Positions 1 through 10,010 of a DNA stretch of 64,000 bases are shown one piece after another (positions within the stretch are counted from its first letter, which is position 1; each line of letters begins with the position of its first letter). A program made the translations under genes and the position numbers. The DNA comes from DATENM01 sp045807725. GTDB lineage: Bacteria > Acidobacteriota > Blastocatellia > UBA7656. Below the pieces are notes generated by a model that was given only the letters and a program-made list of their open reading frames with translations, ran no database searches and was not told where the DNA came from. The DNA lies in assembly GCA_045807725.1 (NCBI GenBank), contig JBJMGV010000074.1, forward strand, positions 1 to 64,000. Reading direction: 5' to 3'.

Positions 1-192
1 AAACAGTGGAAGCAAGAAGTGGGCTATCATCGGCGGAGTCTGGCCGAGACGCAGATGTTTCGAGTCAAGACGATCTTCGGCGACCGCGTCAGGGCGCGGC
101 AATTTGCCGGGCAGGCGACGCAGGTGCTGGTCAGGTGTGCGGCATTGAACACCATGACGCATCTGGGAATGCCCGACAGTTATGCCGTGTGA
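1..192 (+). CDS. IS5-family transposase, C-terminal end (cut by window edge)
   Basis: Reading frame 1 is open from the first base to TGA at 190-192 and encodes the last 63 residues of a DDE transposase. It contains the IS5-type ending with YHRRSLAET, a conserved FGDR-type segment, then AALNTMTHLGMPDSY. The E of YHRRSLAET fits the final catalytic glutamate of the YREK-like signature. Only the tail is in the window, so whether the element is intact cannot be judged. No terminal inverted repeat is recognisable in the 110 bases that follow. Family assignment rests on the C-terminal motif alone. Confidence 0.75.
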   Translation, partial: KQWKQEVGYHRRSLAETQMFRVKTIFGDRVRARQFAGQATQVLVRCAALNTMTHLGMPDSYAV

Positions 193-303
193 ATCGTTTT
201 TAAGTTCAATGTTGTGGAAGATTGCTTCCATTTTGGTTTATACAACAAAGCCGTTTCAACTGGCAAGTTTACGATTACCCGACAAGCCTCTGTGGAGACA
301 ACA

Positions 304-1644
<1,341 letters not shown>

Positions 1645-1727
1645 TAGCCTACCGCGCCTGCAAGCGAATCGTTGCGCCCGTCAAGCTCTCGGCTTCTATA
1701 GCTCGTCAGCGTTCACGTCGCAGCCGG

Positions 1728-3683
1728 CTACTTCTTCACCACTGTAATCTTGACCTCAGACGGATACTGCCGCGAATGATGGACGGCGTTGTGCGCGACG
1801 ATGCCGCGCGATTCGTCATAATTATTCCCGCCCGTGTTCAGGTTGCGGTCAAAGCGCGGGAAGTTGCTGCTCGACACTTCGAGCCGAATGCGGTGGCCTG
1901 CCTCGAAATAGTTGCTCGTCGTCATCGGCTGCAACGTCACCTTGTAGACTTTCCCCGCTTCCATCCAGGCCAGCGGCTTATCGTAGCCGTTGCGATATCT
2001 CAATCGCTGAATCGTCTCGTCCAGATTGTAGGCGTGTCCATCCGGGTAGACATCGATCAGCTTCACGGTGAAGTCCGTGTCCTTCGCGTCCGACGACACG
2101 TAGAGCGTCACCTCGATGGGGCCGCTCACTTCGATGCCTTCCTTCAGCGGCTCCGTGCTGTAGACCAGTATGTCGGGCCGCTCTTCCATCTTGCGCTGAT
2201 CGAACGCGCCGCCCTGCACCGCGTTGCCCGTGCAGCAGACGTTGCCGCCATAAGACGGCACGGGATTCATCGGATCGTAATCGAATGGATCGGGGCTGTC
2301 CGCCGTAGGCGCTGCCGCGCCGAGCACGCCGTCGCCGTTCAACGTGTTCGCCTTTCCATTGCTCGATAGAAAGAGGCTCATCGAACGTGCGCCGGCGGGT
2401 GGCCAGGTGTCCGACGACTGCCACTTGTTGATGCCCATCGTGTAGTAGCGCACCTTCGGCATCTTTTCGAGAACGCCGTTGTTATCGCCTTTGAGAAAAT
2501 AATCGAACCACGCCCACGTCAGCTCGTCGTAGTTGAGCCGCGCGTCGCCGACGCTGCGTTCGCCGACGAGAGTGTTTTCGGTGGCGCGCTTATAAGAGCA
2601 GTGCAGCGTCGGCGCGATCACTGCGTACTGCTGATTGGCGATGTCGGGCCGCGCCGTCTTTCGCACTTGATTGTAGGCGGCCAGGTTCGGCCCCACAGAC
2701 ACGTCGTACCACGACATAAACCAGAAGCCCGGCACGTTGATCTTCATGTTGTCGTGCCACAACCCGCCCTTGTACCAGGCCGGATCGTTCGGCGCTCGCG
2801 CAATCATCGCGCCGCCCGTATCGACCGGCATCGGGTCGGCGAAGATGCCGTGCGGCCCGCCCACCGCTTCGATGATGTCTTTCTCTGGCAGATGCTTGAG
2901 CGCCTGCGACCAATCGACCGGCGGCAATTGCTGAGCGAGGTCGAATGACTTCGAGGCGCGAATCAAATCCTCTTGCGACGTATTCGACGGGAAGATCGGG
3001 CGCACTTGATTCTGCTCGCCGTAGAGCCACGCGATGAACAGCATCTGCACCGCGCCGCCGCGATACCAGTTGCCCTGCTCGTAATAAGGGCCGACGCGCC
3101 CGACGCCCGCCCCGAAACTTTGCGGAATGATCGTCGCAAGCGCCGGGTTGCCCTGCGCCGCGACGGCCAGTTGCCATTCGGCAGTTGACGAGCAGCCGAT
3201 CAGTCCGACCTTGCCATTCGACCACGGCTGTTTGGCGATCCACGTCAGCGCGTCGTCGCCGTCGCTGAGCGGTGCGCCGAGTATGTCGTAGTTGCCTTCG
3301 GAGAAGAAGTGGCCGCGCTCATTCATCTCGACAAAGACGTAGCCGCGCTTGACGGCATCAAGCTCGTTGCTCATATCGCGCGGCGCACTGCCACGCACGT
3401 CCCAGAAGTTGAAATTGTATGGCGTGCGAACGAAGACGGTCGGATATTTCTTCGACGTGTCTTTCGGACGATAGACATCCGTCGCCATGCGCTTGCCGTC
3501 GCGCATCGGCACCATCAGCTTGCGCTCGACAATGGCAATCGATTGCAGCTCTTTCTCGATTGCGTAACGCCGGGCAATGAATTCCGGCGTCGCGCCGCTA
3601 CGCCCCTGTCCGTGGCCGCTCGGATTGGCGGCCAGCAATCCCACCACAACCAGCATCAGTGTCCAGAAAAATTTCTTTTGCAT
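1728..3683 (-). CDS. CocE/NonD family hydrolase (S15-like), secreted
   Basis: 651-residue alpha/beta hydrolase of the cocaine esterase / X-Pro dipeptidyl-peptidase group. The start is set at the ATG at 3683, which has GAGGGA upstream and gives a signal peptide (MQKKFFWTLMLVVVGLLAA). The N-terminal half has VPMRDGKRMATDVYRP, the usual entry to the fold, and the nucleophile elbow GLIGCSST with the catalytic serine. The C-terminal part (from about residue 480) is the jelly-roll non-catalytic domain (SGPIEVTLYVSSDAKDTDF). It should cleave acyl esters or amides outside the cytoplasm. Members include beta-lactam acylases, glutaryl acylases and esterases, and the substrate is not predictable here. 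It is monocistronic and convergent with the upstream oxidoreductase gene. Confidence 0.88.
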   Translation of the reverse strand: MQKKFFWTLMLVVVGLLAANPSGHGQGRSGATPEFIARRYAIEKELQSIAIVERKLMVPMRDGKRMATDVYRPKDTSKKYPTVFVRTPYNFNFWDVRGSAPRDMSNELDAVKRGYVFVEMNERGHFFSEGNYDILGAPLSDGDDALTWIAKQPWSNGKVGLIGCSSTAEWQLAVAAQGNPALATIIPQSFGAGVGRVGPYYEQGNWYRGGAVQMLFIAWLYGEQNQVRPIFPSNTSQEDLIRASKSFDLAQQLPPVDWSQALKHLPEKDIIEAVGGPHGIFADPMPVDTGGAMIARAPNDPAWYKGGLWHDNMKINVPGFWFMSWYDVSVGPNLAAYNQVRKTARPDIANQQYAVIAPTLHCSYKRATENTLVGERSVGDARLNYDELTWAWFDYFLKGDNNGVLEKMPKVRYYTMGINKWQSSDTWPPAGARSMSLFLSSNGKANTLNGDGVLGAAAPTADSPDPFDYDPMNPVPSYGGNVCCTGNAVQGGAFDQRKMEERPDILVYSTEPLKEGIEVSGPIEVTLYVSSDAKDTDFTVKLIDVYPDGHAYNLDETIQRLRYRNGYDKPLAWMEAGKVYKVTLQPMTTSNYFEAGHRIRLEVSSSNFPRFDRNLNTGGNNYDESRGIVAHNAVHHSRQYPSEVKITVVKK

Positions 3684-4049
3684 ATCTGTTCCCTCAAAAA
3701 GACGCCAGATGCGCGTCGCCGGTTTGATTGACGAATGACTGATTTGTCTTTCTATCCCAGCGCCGGCGCTCTTGCAAGCGAATCGCAACTGCTTGCTCGA
3801 ATGATGATCGAATCTGACGCTTCTGGCCTACCAACGCCGCCAAAATAGAATTGCTTTTACTGCGCGATAACGACCGTCGAGGCGGCGTTCAGACCTTGCT
3901 CGGTGGTATACTGTTCTACGGACGCTTGATGGTCCAAAGGAACTTGATGCGAAAACAGATGCCTAGCTCAATCCCGCCCCAACCGCCTGCTTTCAACCCG
4001 GGCTGGCCACTAAAGCTAGAGTTGAATGACCCGACCCTTATGGAGGAAT
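3684..4049. other. divergent intergenic region with a candidate promoter
   Basis: 366 bases between the hydrolase start (minus) and the RRM gene (plus). An extended -10 element (TGG TATACT, 3904-3912) facing the RRM gene is the best promoter candidate; its -35 is weak. Open frames here lack a plausible ribosome site and have no recognisable protein content. GGAGG at 4042-4046 is the ribosome-binding site of the RRM gene. Confidence 0.4.
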
Positions 4050-4619
4050 ATGGCTGTCCGTCTTTTCGTAGGCAATCTCCCGTATAACACGACCGAGGCA
4101 GAGTTGCGAGAGCACTTCTCGACGGTCGGCCCGCTCACTTATGTTCATCTGCCAACCGACCGCGAGAGCGGCAGGCCGCGCGGCTTCGCTTTCGTGGAGT
4201 TCGATAATCCATCGCAAGCCGAAGAGGCCGTGCGCCGATTCAACAACCAGATGTTCAAAGGCCGACCCATCGCGGTGAACGAGGCACGCGCTAAAGAAGA
4301 CCGCCCGCGCATGGGTGCGCCGTCGCGTCCGCCGCTGTCACGCCCAGGCCCGCCGCCGGCTTACTCACCGGAGCGACCGCCTGCTGCCGGCGGCGAGAAG
4401 ACTGGCCGCGATTTCGGCCCCGATGCGCCGCCGCGTCGCAGCCGCAGCAAAGTTAAGAAGACCTCTAAATCCGAGCGCGCCCCCAAAGGGCCGATGCGCG
4501 AAGTGGTCAGAGGGCAGTTCTTCGGTGACGACAACGAAGCGTATGACGATCTGGCCGACGAGAACTTCGCCAGTCGCGTTGACGATTCTGACGACGACTT
4601 CAATGAATCTGATGATTGA
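4050..4619 (+). CDS. RRM-domain RNA-binding protein with acidic tail
   Basis: 189-residue protein. One RNA recognition motif occupies residues 1-85. RNP2 is LFVGNLP (residues 5-11) and RNP1 is RGFAFVEF (about 45-52), with the exposed aromatics intact. The rest is a low-complexity, Pro/Arg/Lys-rich linker (residues 90-155) ending in a strongly acidic tail (DDSDDDFNESDD). Bacterial proteins of this kind bind single-stranded RNA and are often cold- or stress-linked; the linker and tail suggest a flexible RNA-chaperone role (inference). The ATG at 4050 is chosen because GGAGG lies four bases upstream and it starts exactly at the domain. An interrupted small basic gene follows after 74 bases. Confidence 0.9.
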   Translation: MAVRLFVGNLPYNTTEAELREHFSTVGPLTYVHLPTDRESGRPRGFAFVEFDNPSQAEEAVRRFNNQMFKGRPIAVNEARAKEDRPRMGAPSRPPLSRPGPPPAYSPERPPAAGGEKTGRDFGPDAPPRRSRSKVKKTSKSERAPKGPMREVVRGQFFGDDNEAYDDLADENFASRVDDSDDDFNESDD

Positions 4620-4693
4620 GTAAGCCGCGCGGCTGACTGGACAACCTGATCGGTCAGAGCGCGGCGTTAATAATAGGAAGCGAGGATTAATAG

Positions 4694-4918
4694 ATGGCGA
4701 AAAAATCACGCCCCACTTTTCAGAAGCGCGAGTAAGAAAAAGCGCGCGTGCAGAAGCAGAAGGATAAAGAGAGCCGCCGAGTCGAATCCAAGGAGCGCCG
4801 GCGCAATGCCCCCGACCTGATCGGCGGCGAAGACCCGGATATCGCCGGCATTCGTCCCGGCCCACAGCCTTTGCCTGAACAATGGCATTATGACGAAGTC
4901 GTGGGCGACAGTGAATGA
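4694..4918 (+). pseudogene. small basic conserved-looking ORF interrupted by one in-frame TAA
   Basis: From ATG 4694 (GAGG eight bases upstream) the frame reads MAKKSRPTFQKRE, then TAA at 4733-4735, then remains open for 60 more codons to TGA at 4916. The downstream half keeps the same coding style: a Lys/Glu/Arg-rich stretch (EKARVQKQKDKESRR), then GEDPDIAGIRPGPQPLPEQW. A one-base change (AAA or GAA to TAA) would restore a 74-residue protein. The highly charged start and Pro-rich end suggest a nucleic-acid- or ribosome-associated small protein, but I cannot name it. It may be a recent pseudogene, a sequencing error, or two separate peptides. It follows the RRM gene on the same strand. Confidence 0.55.
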
Positions 4919-4930
4919 AGGATGATCTCG

Positions 4931-5452
4931 TTATGAGGCGGGCGGCGCTTGGATGTCGTAGAGCTGCGCCGTGCCGACCTCGACGCCCAGCAGCTTGAGG
5001 TAGAAGAAGAGTTGATGCTTGTGATTAATCAGGTGCTCCAGGTTAGCGAGCAAGATGGTTAGCAAGGCTTCGCCCGCAGGAACAAACAGAGTTGGCACGA
5101 GACGAGCAAGGTCAGCATCGGTCAATATCGCAAAGCCCTCGCGGATGTGGTTCAGATAATCGCGCAAGCGCGCTACGGCCTGCGCCGGGTCGCAGGCGTG
5201 ATTGACCGGCAGGTCGCGCAGCCGCGCGAAGTGTGCGAGCGGCTGCGGTCGCACGCGGTAGAGCGCGGCGCAAAATCCCGCGCACGCTTCGAGCAAGTGG
5301 CCGAGCAGGTGGCTCAATTCAAACGCCTCCGGCACGGGCCGCCATTCGAGCCGCTCAACCGGAACACGCGCCACAAGCGCGATGGTCAGCTCGACCTGCT
5401 GTTCGACCTTCGCCAGCAGCAAGGATGTGAGCGCAGTTGAATCGTTCACCAC
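4931..5452 (-). CDS. DinB-like four-helix protein
   Basis: About 173 residues with the features of the DinB/YfiT-like superfamily: a helical N-terminus (LLLAKVEQQVELTIALV), then WRP, and a helix with LSHLLGHLLEACAGF where the first metal-site histidines usually sit. A C-terminal helix contains EHLINHKHQLFFYLKLLG with further histidines. Family members are metal-binding thiol-dependent transferases or of unknown function. No start has a good ribosome site. GTG at 5452 is used because residues upstream are encoded by simple repeat DNA; ATG at 5506 is the alternative. It is transcribed toward the RRM/small-ORF pair. Confidence 0.65.
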   Translation of the reverse strand: MVNDSTALTSLLLAKVEQQVELTIALVARVPVERLEWRPVPEAFELSHLLGHLLEACAGFCAALYRVRPQPLAHFARLRDLPVNHACDPAQAVARLRDYLNHIREGFAILTDADLARLVPTLFVPAGEALLTILLANLEHLINHKHQLFFYLKLLGVEVGTAQLYDIQAPPAS

Positions 5453-5519
5453 TTTAAACAGAGTGATGAGTAGGAAACTGTGCGCTGAATGCCCTGTCCT
5501 GCTCATTCATCATTTTCAA

Positions 5520-5554
5520 CTCATTACTCATCACTCATCACTCATCACTCATCA
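5520..5554. repeat. heptanucleotide repeat (CTCATCA, five copies), arm of a hairpin
   Basis: CTCATTA followed by four perfect CTCATCA copies. A partial complementary arm (AGTGATGAGTA) lies at 5462-5472, so the region can fold back. The repeat begins five bases after the stop codon of the LEA2 gene (minus strand). It is one of seven stop-proximal repeats of this style in the window. Confidence 0.8.
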
Positions 5555-5559
5555 CTGTT

Positions 5560-6075
5560 TTAGGGTTTGCCGAACAGTTTCTCTTTCAGCTTGCCCGGCA
5601 ATTCCATTGCCATATCACCGATGGGCAGCGTGCCGCTGAATGAAGTCTCCATCTTGTGATTGAACAGGCCCAGCACCGGCACATTGAATTCCGTAGCCAG
5701 CTCGTAATCCAGCTTCAGGCCGGCGGTGAGCGTGCTCCAGGTGACGCCGGGCAGCTCCGCGAGATTCACCTGGAGCGGCAGCTCTACGGTCGTGGTTGAT
5801 TCGGCAGGCACGCTGACCTCTTCGTCGCGCTTGCCCTCGGCGGCGTCGTGGCCGTTGAGCTTGAGGCGATAGCTGGCCGCTTTAACGTTGAAGGCCGGAC
5901 CGGGATTTTCGATCTCAAGCGAAACACTGGCGTCGGCAATCAGGCCCTTCACATCGAGCCGCTTGAGCGCGATGCCTTTCAACTTGACGGTCGGCGTCTT
6001 GTCTTCAGCGCGCGCCACGCCGATTAAGGCGACGATCAACCAAAGCGCGATGACAAGCTTGCGTTTCGTTGGCAT
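5560..6075 (-). CDS. LEA type 2 (WHy-domain) family protein, secreted
   Basis: 171 residues. The ATG at 6075 gives a clear signal peptide (KRKLVIALWLIVALIGVARA). The remainder is a single LEA2/WHy beta-sandwich. A strand carrying DASVSLEIENPGPAFNVKA, a spacer, and a strand with LKLNGHDAAEGKRDEEVSVPA match the pattern of a family that binds and stabilises partners under stress. The upstream frame could extend to 6126 but would overlap the divergent gene region and lose the signal peptide start. No ribosome site is evident at 6075. A heptamer repeat follows the stop codon. Confidence 0.75.
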   Translation of the reverse strand: MPTKRKLVIALWLIVALIGVARAEDKTPTVKLKGIALKRLDVKGLIADASVSLEIENPGPAFNVKAASYRLKLNGHDAAEGKRDEEVSVPAESTTTVELPLQVNLAELPGVTWSTLTAGLKLDYELATEFNVPVLGLFNHKMETSFSGTLPIGDMAMELPGKLKEKLFGKP

Positions 6076-6164
6076 AGCGACATTATGACATACGGTCGGT
6101 CGGCCTGCTCGAAAAATTGACTTCACTTTCAGAAGCCGATAGACTCACCTGCCGCAACGGACTT

Positions 6165-6749
6165 ATGAATAGAAGAGACTCGCTTAAAGCTCTGGGTCTG
6201 CTGGTCGGGGGAAATCTTCTGGCTCCCGCCGCGCTCGCCGACTTCTTACAAACCGCCGCTTCGATCAAAGAGGGAAAAGGCGCGTGGCAGCCGCGACTGC
6301 TGTCGGCGCAGCAAGCCGCTTTGCTCACGGAACTGGTCGAAGTCATCATCCCTGCGACCGACACGCCGGGCGCGAAAGCGGCTCTCGCGCATGTCTTTGT
6401 TGATCTCTACGTCAAAGACTGCTACCCCGAAGCGCAGCAGCAAGTCTTTCTCAAAGGTCTTGATGATCTTGACGCCGCGAGCCGCAAGCAACAGGGCGGC
6501 GGCTTTTTGAAGCTGTCGCCGGACGAGCGGCTCGCGCTGCTCAAACAACTGGAGCGCGAGAGCTGGGAGCGCGACGAGCCGGTCGAGAAGTCGTTCATTC
6601 GCATGTTGAAAAACCTCACGCTCGTGGGCTTCTTCTCTTCGCAACCCGGCGCGACCCGCGCTGCCGAATACACGCGGTCGCCCGGCCCTTTTGAAGGCTG
6701 CACCGAGCTGGAGCCAGGGCAGCGGGCCGACGCGATGCCATTCATTTAA
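6165..6749 (+). CDS. gluconate 2-dehydrogenase subunit 3-like protein
   Basis: 194 residues. ATG 6165 opens a twin-arginine signal (MNRRDSLKALGLLVGGNLL). The mature part carries the subunit 3 signature: LTELVEVIIPATDTPGAKAA near residues 60-80, then the FVDLYVKDCY segment, and ends with the family's GCTELEPGQRADAMPF. In characterised systems this small subunit partners a GMC flavoprotein and helps its Tat export. The next gene, 29 bases downstream, is exactly such a flavoprotein, so they form one unit. No cytochrome c subunit is adjacent. Confidence 0.87.
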   Translation: MNRRDSLKALGLLVGGNLLAPAALADFLQTAASIKEGKGAWQPRLLSAQQAALLTELVEVIIPATDTPGAKAALAHVFVDLYVKDCYPEAQQQVFLKGLDDLDAASRKQQGGGFLKLSPDERLALLKQLERESWERDEPVEKSFIRMLKNLTLVGFFSSQPGATRAAEYTRSPGPFEGCTELEPGQRADAMPFI

Positions 6750-6778
6750 TCAACTAATCAATGGTCGGAGACTCACGG

Positions 6779-8464
6779 ATGTCTGCGAAAGAAACCCACA
6801 CCTACGACGCCATCGTTGTTGGCTCAGGCATGTCCGGCGGCTGGGCAGCCAAAGAGCTGACCGAGAAGGGCCTGAAAACGCTGGTGCTCGAACGTGGCCG
6901 CCACGTCGAGCACATCAAGGATTACCCGACCGCTAATCTTGACCTGTGGGATTTGCCTTACGCCAACGAGCTGACGATCAAGGAACAGGACGAGTATTTC
7001 ATCCAAAAGAAAGTCTACAACTTCAAGCAGGACACCAAGCACTTTTTCGTCAAGGACACCGATCATCCTTACAACCAGATCAAGCCGTTCAACTGGATGC
7101 GCGGCTATCAGACCGGCGGCAAGTCGCTGATGTGGTCGCGCCACTGTTTCCGCTGGAGCGACCTCGACTTTGAAGCCAACGCCAGAGAAGGCACAGGCAT
7201 TGACTGGCCTCTACGTTACCGCGACATCGCGCCGTGGTACGGCTACGTCGAAGAGTTCATCGGCGTCAGCGGCGAAAACGCGGGACTGGCGCAACTGCCG
7301 GATCAGAATCTATTGCCGCCTCTCGAAATGAACTGCCTTGAACGTCACGTCAAGCAGCGCATCCGTAGTCACTACGCCGACCGCCGAATGATCGTTGCCC
7401 GCGTCGCCGTGCTGACGCGCCCGCACAAAGGCCGAGGCCGCTGCCAGTCGCGCAATATGTGCGCGCGAGGCTGTCCATACGGCGCGTACTTCAGCAGCAA
7501 CTCGGCGACGCTGCCGGCAGCGACAAAGACTGGCCGAATGACCTTGCGCCCTTTCTCGATTGTGCACAGCCTGATCTACGACGCCGAAAAGAGGCGGGCC
7601 GTCGGCGTGCGCGTCATCGATGCCGAGACGAAAAAGACGACCGAGTATTTCGCCCGCATCATCTTCTTGAATGCCGGCACATTGAACACGACGCTGATTC
7701 TGATGAACTCGACCTCGGCTCACTTCCCCGCAGGCTTCGCCAATTCGAGCGGCGTGTTGGGCCATTACCTGATGGATCATCAAGAGGCCGGCGGCGCGAT
7801 GGGTTTTTACGAAGGCTTTGCCGACAAGTATTATCGCGGTCGCAAACCCAACGGCATGTACATCCCGCGCTTCCGCAATGTCAGCGAGAAGCGGACGGAT
7901 TACCGGCGCGGCTTCGCCTATGAAGCTTATTCGGGCAGAGAGAACTGGCAGCGAGGATTTTATCGGCAGGGGATGGGCGCGGATTTCAAGAGCGAGATGG
8001 CGCGGCCCGGCAACTGGTCTATGCTGCTGGTCGGTTACGGCGAATGTCTGCCCGATTACAAAAACCGCGTCACGTTGAACCACGACAAGAAGGATCAGTG
8101 GGGACTGCCGACGCTCGACATCGACATCGAGTACGGCGCGAACGAACTGACGATGCGCAAAGACATGCAGTCGTCAGCCGAAGAGATGCTCGCCATCGGC
8201 GGCTTGAAGAACATACGCTCGTTGGAGCTGGAGCCTGTGCCCGGCGGTTGTATTCACGAAATGGGAACCGCACGGATGGGCAATGATCCGAAGGTGTCTT
8301 TGTTGAACCGCTTCAACCAATGTCACGATGTGCCCAACGTCTTCATCACCGACGGCTCTTGTATGACCTCTTCCGCCTGTCAGAATCCCTCGCTGACTTA
8401 CATGGCATTGACGGCGCGGGCCTGCGACCACGCTGTGAAAGAGATGAAGCGCGGCAACCTCTAG
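6779..8464 (+). CDS. GMC family oxidoreductase (FAD-dependent, gluconate/sorbose dehydrogenase-like)
   Basis: 561 residues. The FAD dinucleotide fold is at the N-terminus (IVVGSGMSGGWAAKEL, residues 11-26), followed by VLERG and the GGKSLMWSRH segment that contacts flavin. Near the C-terminus are the catalytic His region CIHEMGTARMG and the His/Asn partner region SACQNPSLTYMALTARA. CGSRNMCARGCPYGA-like cysteines around residues 224-240 (SRNMCARGCPYGAYF) are typical of the membrane-bound sugar/polyol dehydrogenase branch. It lacks its own signal peptide, consistent with hitch-hiking on the Tat signal of the preceding subunit 3. The start has GGAG nine bases upstream. The sugar or alcohol substrate is unknown. 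Confidence 0.9.
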   Translation: MSAKETHTYDAIVVGSGMSGGWAAKELTEKGLKTLVLERGRHVEHIKDYPTANLDLWDLPYANELTIKEQDEYFIQKKVYNFKQDTKHFFVKDTDHPYNQIKPFNWMRGYQTGGKSLMWSRHCFRWSDLDFEANAREGTGIDWPLRYRDIAPWYGYVEEFIGVSGENAGLAQLPDQNLLPPLEMNCLERHVKQRIRSHYADRRMIVARVAVLTRPHKGRGRCQSRNMCARGCPYGAYFSSNSATLPAATKTGRMTLRPFSIVHSLIYDAEKRRAVGVRVIDAETKKTTEYFARIIFLNAGTLNTTLILMNSTSAHFPAGFANSSGVLGHYLMDHQEAGGAMGFYEGFADKYYRGRKPNGMYIPRFRNVSEKRTDYRRGFAYEAYSGRENWQRGFYRQGMGADFKSEMARPGNWSMLLVGYGECLPDYKNRVTLNHDKKDQWGLPTLDIDIEYGANELTMRKDMQSSAEEMLAIGGLKNIRSLELEPVPGGCIHEMGTARMGNDPKVSLLNRFNQCHDVPNVFITDGSCMTSSACQNPSLTYMALTARACDHAVKEMKRGNL

Positions 8465-8695
8465 CCGCCTGTGCCGCCCATAACGTAGAACAGAGGCCCC
8501 GCCCTTCACACCTCGAAGTACATTTGAAAGTGATGGTGCTTGCTTATTGTTGATAGAACCTAAAGACTTAGAAAAGAACGCGAAGGTTTCGGAGTTCGCC
8601 CGTTTGTGAAAAGCGCCCTCAGAAAAACTCTTGACCCCGCCCGCTTGCCATAGTTCACTGTAGCCGCCCTCACATCTCTTTTCATCGTTTCGACT

Positions 8696-9805
8696 ATGCC
8701 AATGAAGCCGCCTTTGACGCAGGTTTCTACTACCTTCACACATCGCTCATATCTCGATGGCCTTCGCGGCGTGGCCATTCTTGCCGTTATCGTCTTTCAC
8801 GCCTGGCCGTGGTTGTTGCCTGGCGGCGCGTTCGGTGTTGACATATTTTTCGTCTTGAGCGGCTACCTGATCACCTCGCTAATAGACGAAGAGAGCCGCA
8901 TGCATGGTCGAATTGATTTCAAGCGCTTCTATATTCGCAGGGCGCTTAGACTGTTGCCGGCGCTCTTTTTGATGCTGGCCTTTTATGGTTTCGTGACCGG
9001 CTTCAGAGATCACGTTGCAATGCTTGTGGTCTTACTATATGCCGCAAACTGGTGGCGGGCGTATGTCGCTGACATCGGCGCACTCGGCCATACATGGTCG
9101 CTTTCAATCGAAGAGCAATTCTATATGCTGTGGCCTATGATCTTCGCTGTCTTTATCGTGAAGTTGAAAAGACCGGCGCACGTTTTACTTTTGGCAGCCC
9201 TCGCCGTCATGGTTTATAGGCTGGCGATGACGTTTGTTTTTCCAAGCTACCGTATTTACAACGGACTCGACACAAGGGCCGATGCGCTGCTGGTCGGCTG
9301 TTGCTGCGCGCTCGCCGGTCGCGCGCGCCTAAGTTCATGGCTCGGCGCGGGGTCGGCGTTGATCCTTGCCGGCCTGCTCTTTGGCGTGCCGCTTAGAGTC
9401 TGCGAATCGCTTGGATTTGTGCCATTATCGCTTGCCGCTTTCGCCTCTGGCGGGCTAATCCTTTCTCTTGAGCGCGCGCCGGGCGGGCGGTTGGCCCGCG
9501 CCTTGTCGTTTCCACCACTCAACTGGATCGGAAAGCTCTCTTATGGTCTCTATCTCTGGCACCTGCCCATTATGGTACTGCCGGAGTTTGAGCATGTCAG
9601 AATGCCTTTGAAGTTCGCGGCAACCTTCGCCTGCGCGTCGCTTTCGTTCTACCTGCTTGAGCGACCATGCTTGAGGTTGAAGAATCACTATCGGCAAATA
9701 CCGGTTTCCGCAATCGAGCAGTTGAGCGTCGATCAATCTGAAACGGAAGGCTACCATGCCATCAATGATACAGGCGCACGTGAAGCATTGCCGTTTACGC
9801 AATGA
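8696..9805 (+). CDS. acyltransferase 3 family membrane protein (OafA/YrhL type)
   Basis: 369-residue integral membrane acyltransferase. It begins with the family motif RSYLDGLRGVAILAVIVFHA, carrying the catalytic-site histidine at the end of helix 1. FGVDIFFVLSGYLITSL and FYIRRALRLLPALFL (the R-x10-H/RR region) follow, then LGHTWSLSIEEQFYMLWP and several hydrophobic helices up to about residue 330. Such proteins O-acylate surface polysaccharide, peptidoglycan or small molecules. The hydrophilic C-terminal 35 residues contain no SGNH domain, so this is the short form. ATG 8702 is an equally possible start. No linked glycan genes are nearby. Confidence 0.9.
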   Translation: MPMKPPLTQVSTTFTHRSYLDGLRGVAILAVIVFHAWPWLLPGGAFGVDIFFVLSGYLITSLIDEESRMHGRIDFKRFYIRRALRLLPALFLMLAFYGFVTGFRDHVAMLVVLLYAANWWRAYVADIGALGHTWSLSIEEQFYMLWPMIFAVFIVKLKRPAHVLLLAALAVMVYRLAMTFVFPSYRIYNGLDTRADALLVGCCCALAGRARLSSWLGAGSALILAGLLFGVPLRVCESLGFVPLSLAAFASGGLILSLERAPGGRLARALSFPPLNWIGKLSYGLYLWHLPIMVLPEFEHVRMPLKFAATFACASLSFYLLERPCLRLKNHYRQIPVSAIEQLSVDQSETEGYHAINDTGAREALPFTQ

Positions 9806-10010
9806 AGTGATTTTGATTGGCGCGCAGAAGTGCAAACACGGCGGCGAGTATCTATCGCCAGCGGCGCGGCGGGCGGCTGGCCTCGGTACGCCGAGAGCGT
9901 CGTCGCCGTCAGGCGTCCGCTATGCCCGAATTGCTCAACAAATCTACCACTGCCGAAGCCGCTAAGCTTAGAAACCGCTGGAAATTGGCGAAATTGGCAG
10001 AGAGCCAAAA

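Noticed and set aside
3851..4087. Small open frame before the RRM gene
   Set aside because: It overlaps the RRM gene in another frame, has no recognisable content and no convincing start.
4733..4735. TAA in the small basic gene as a recoded codon
   Set aside because: No TAA recoding to an amino acid is known in such bacteria, and there is no adjacent structure like the UGA site.
9806..10010. Small frames between the acyltransferase and glnA, one with GAQKC recalling a sulfotransferase start
   Set aside because: The match is five residues, the rest has no sulfotransferase pattern and there is no ribosome site.
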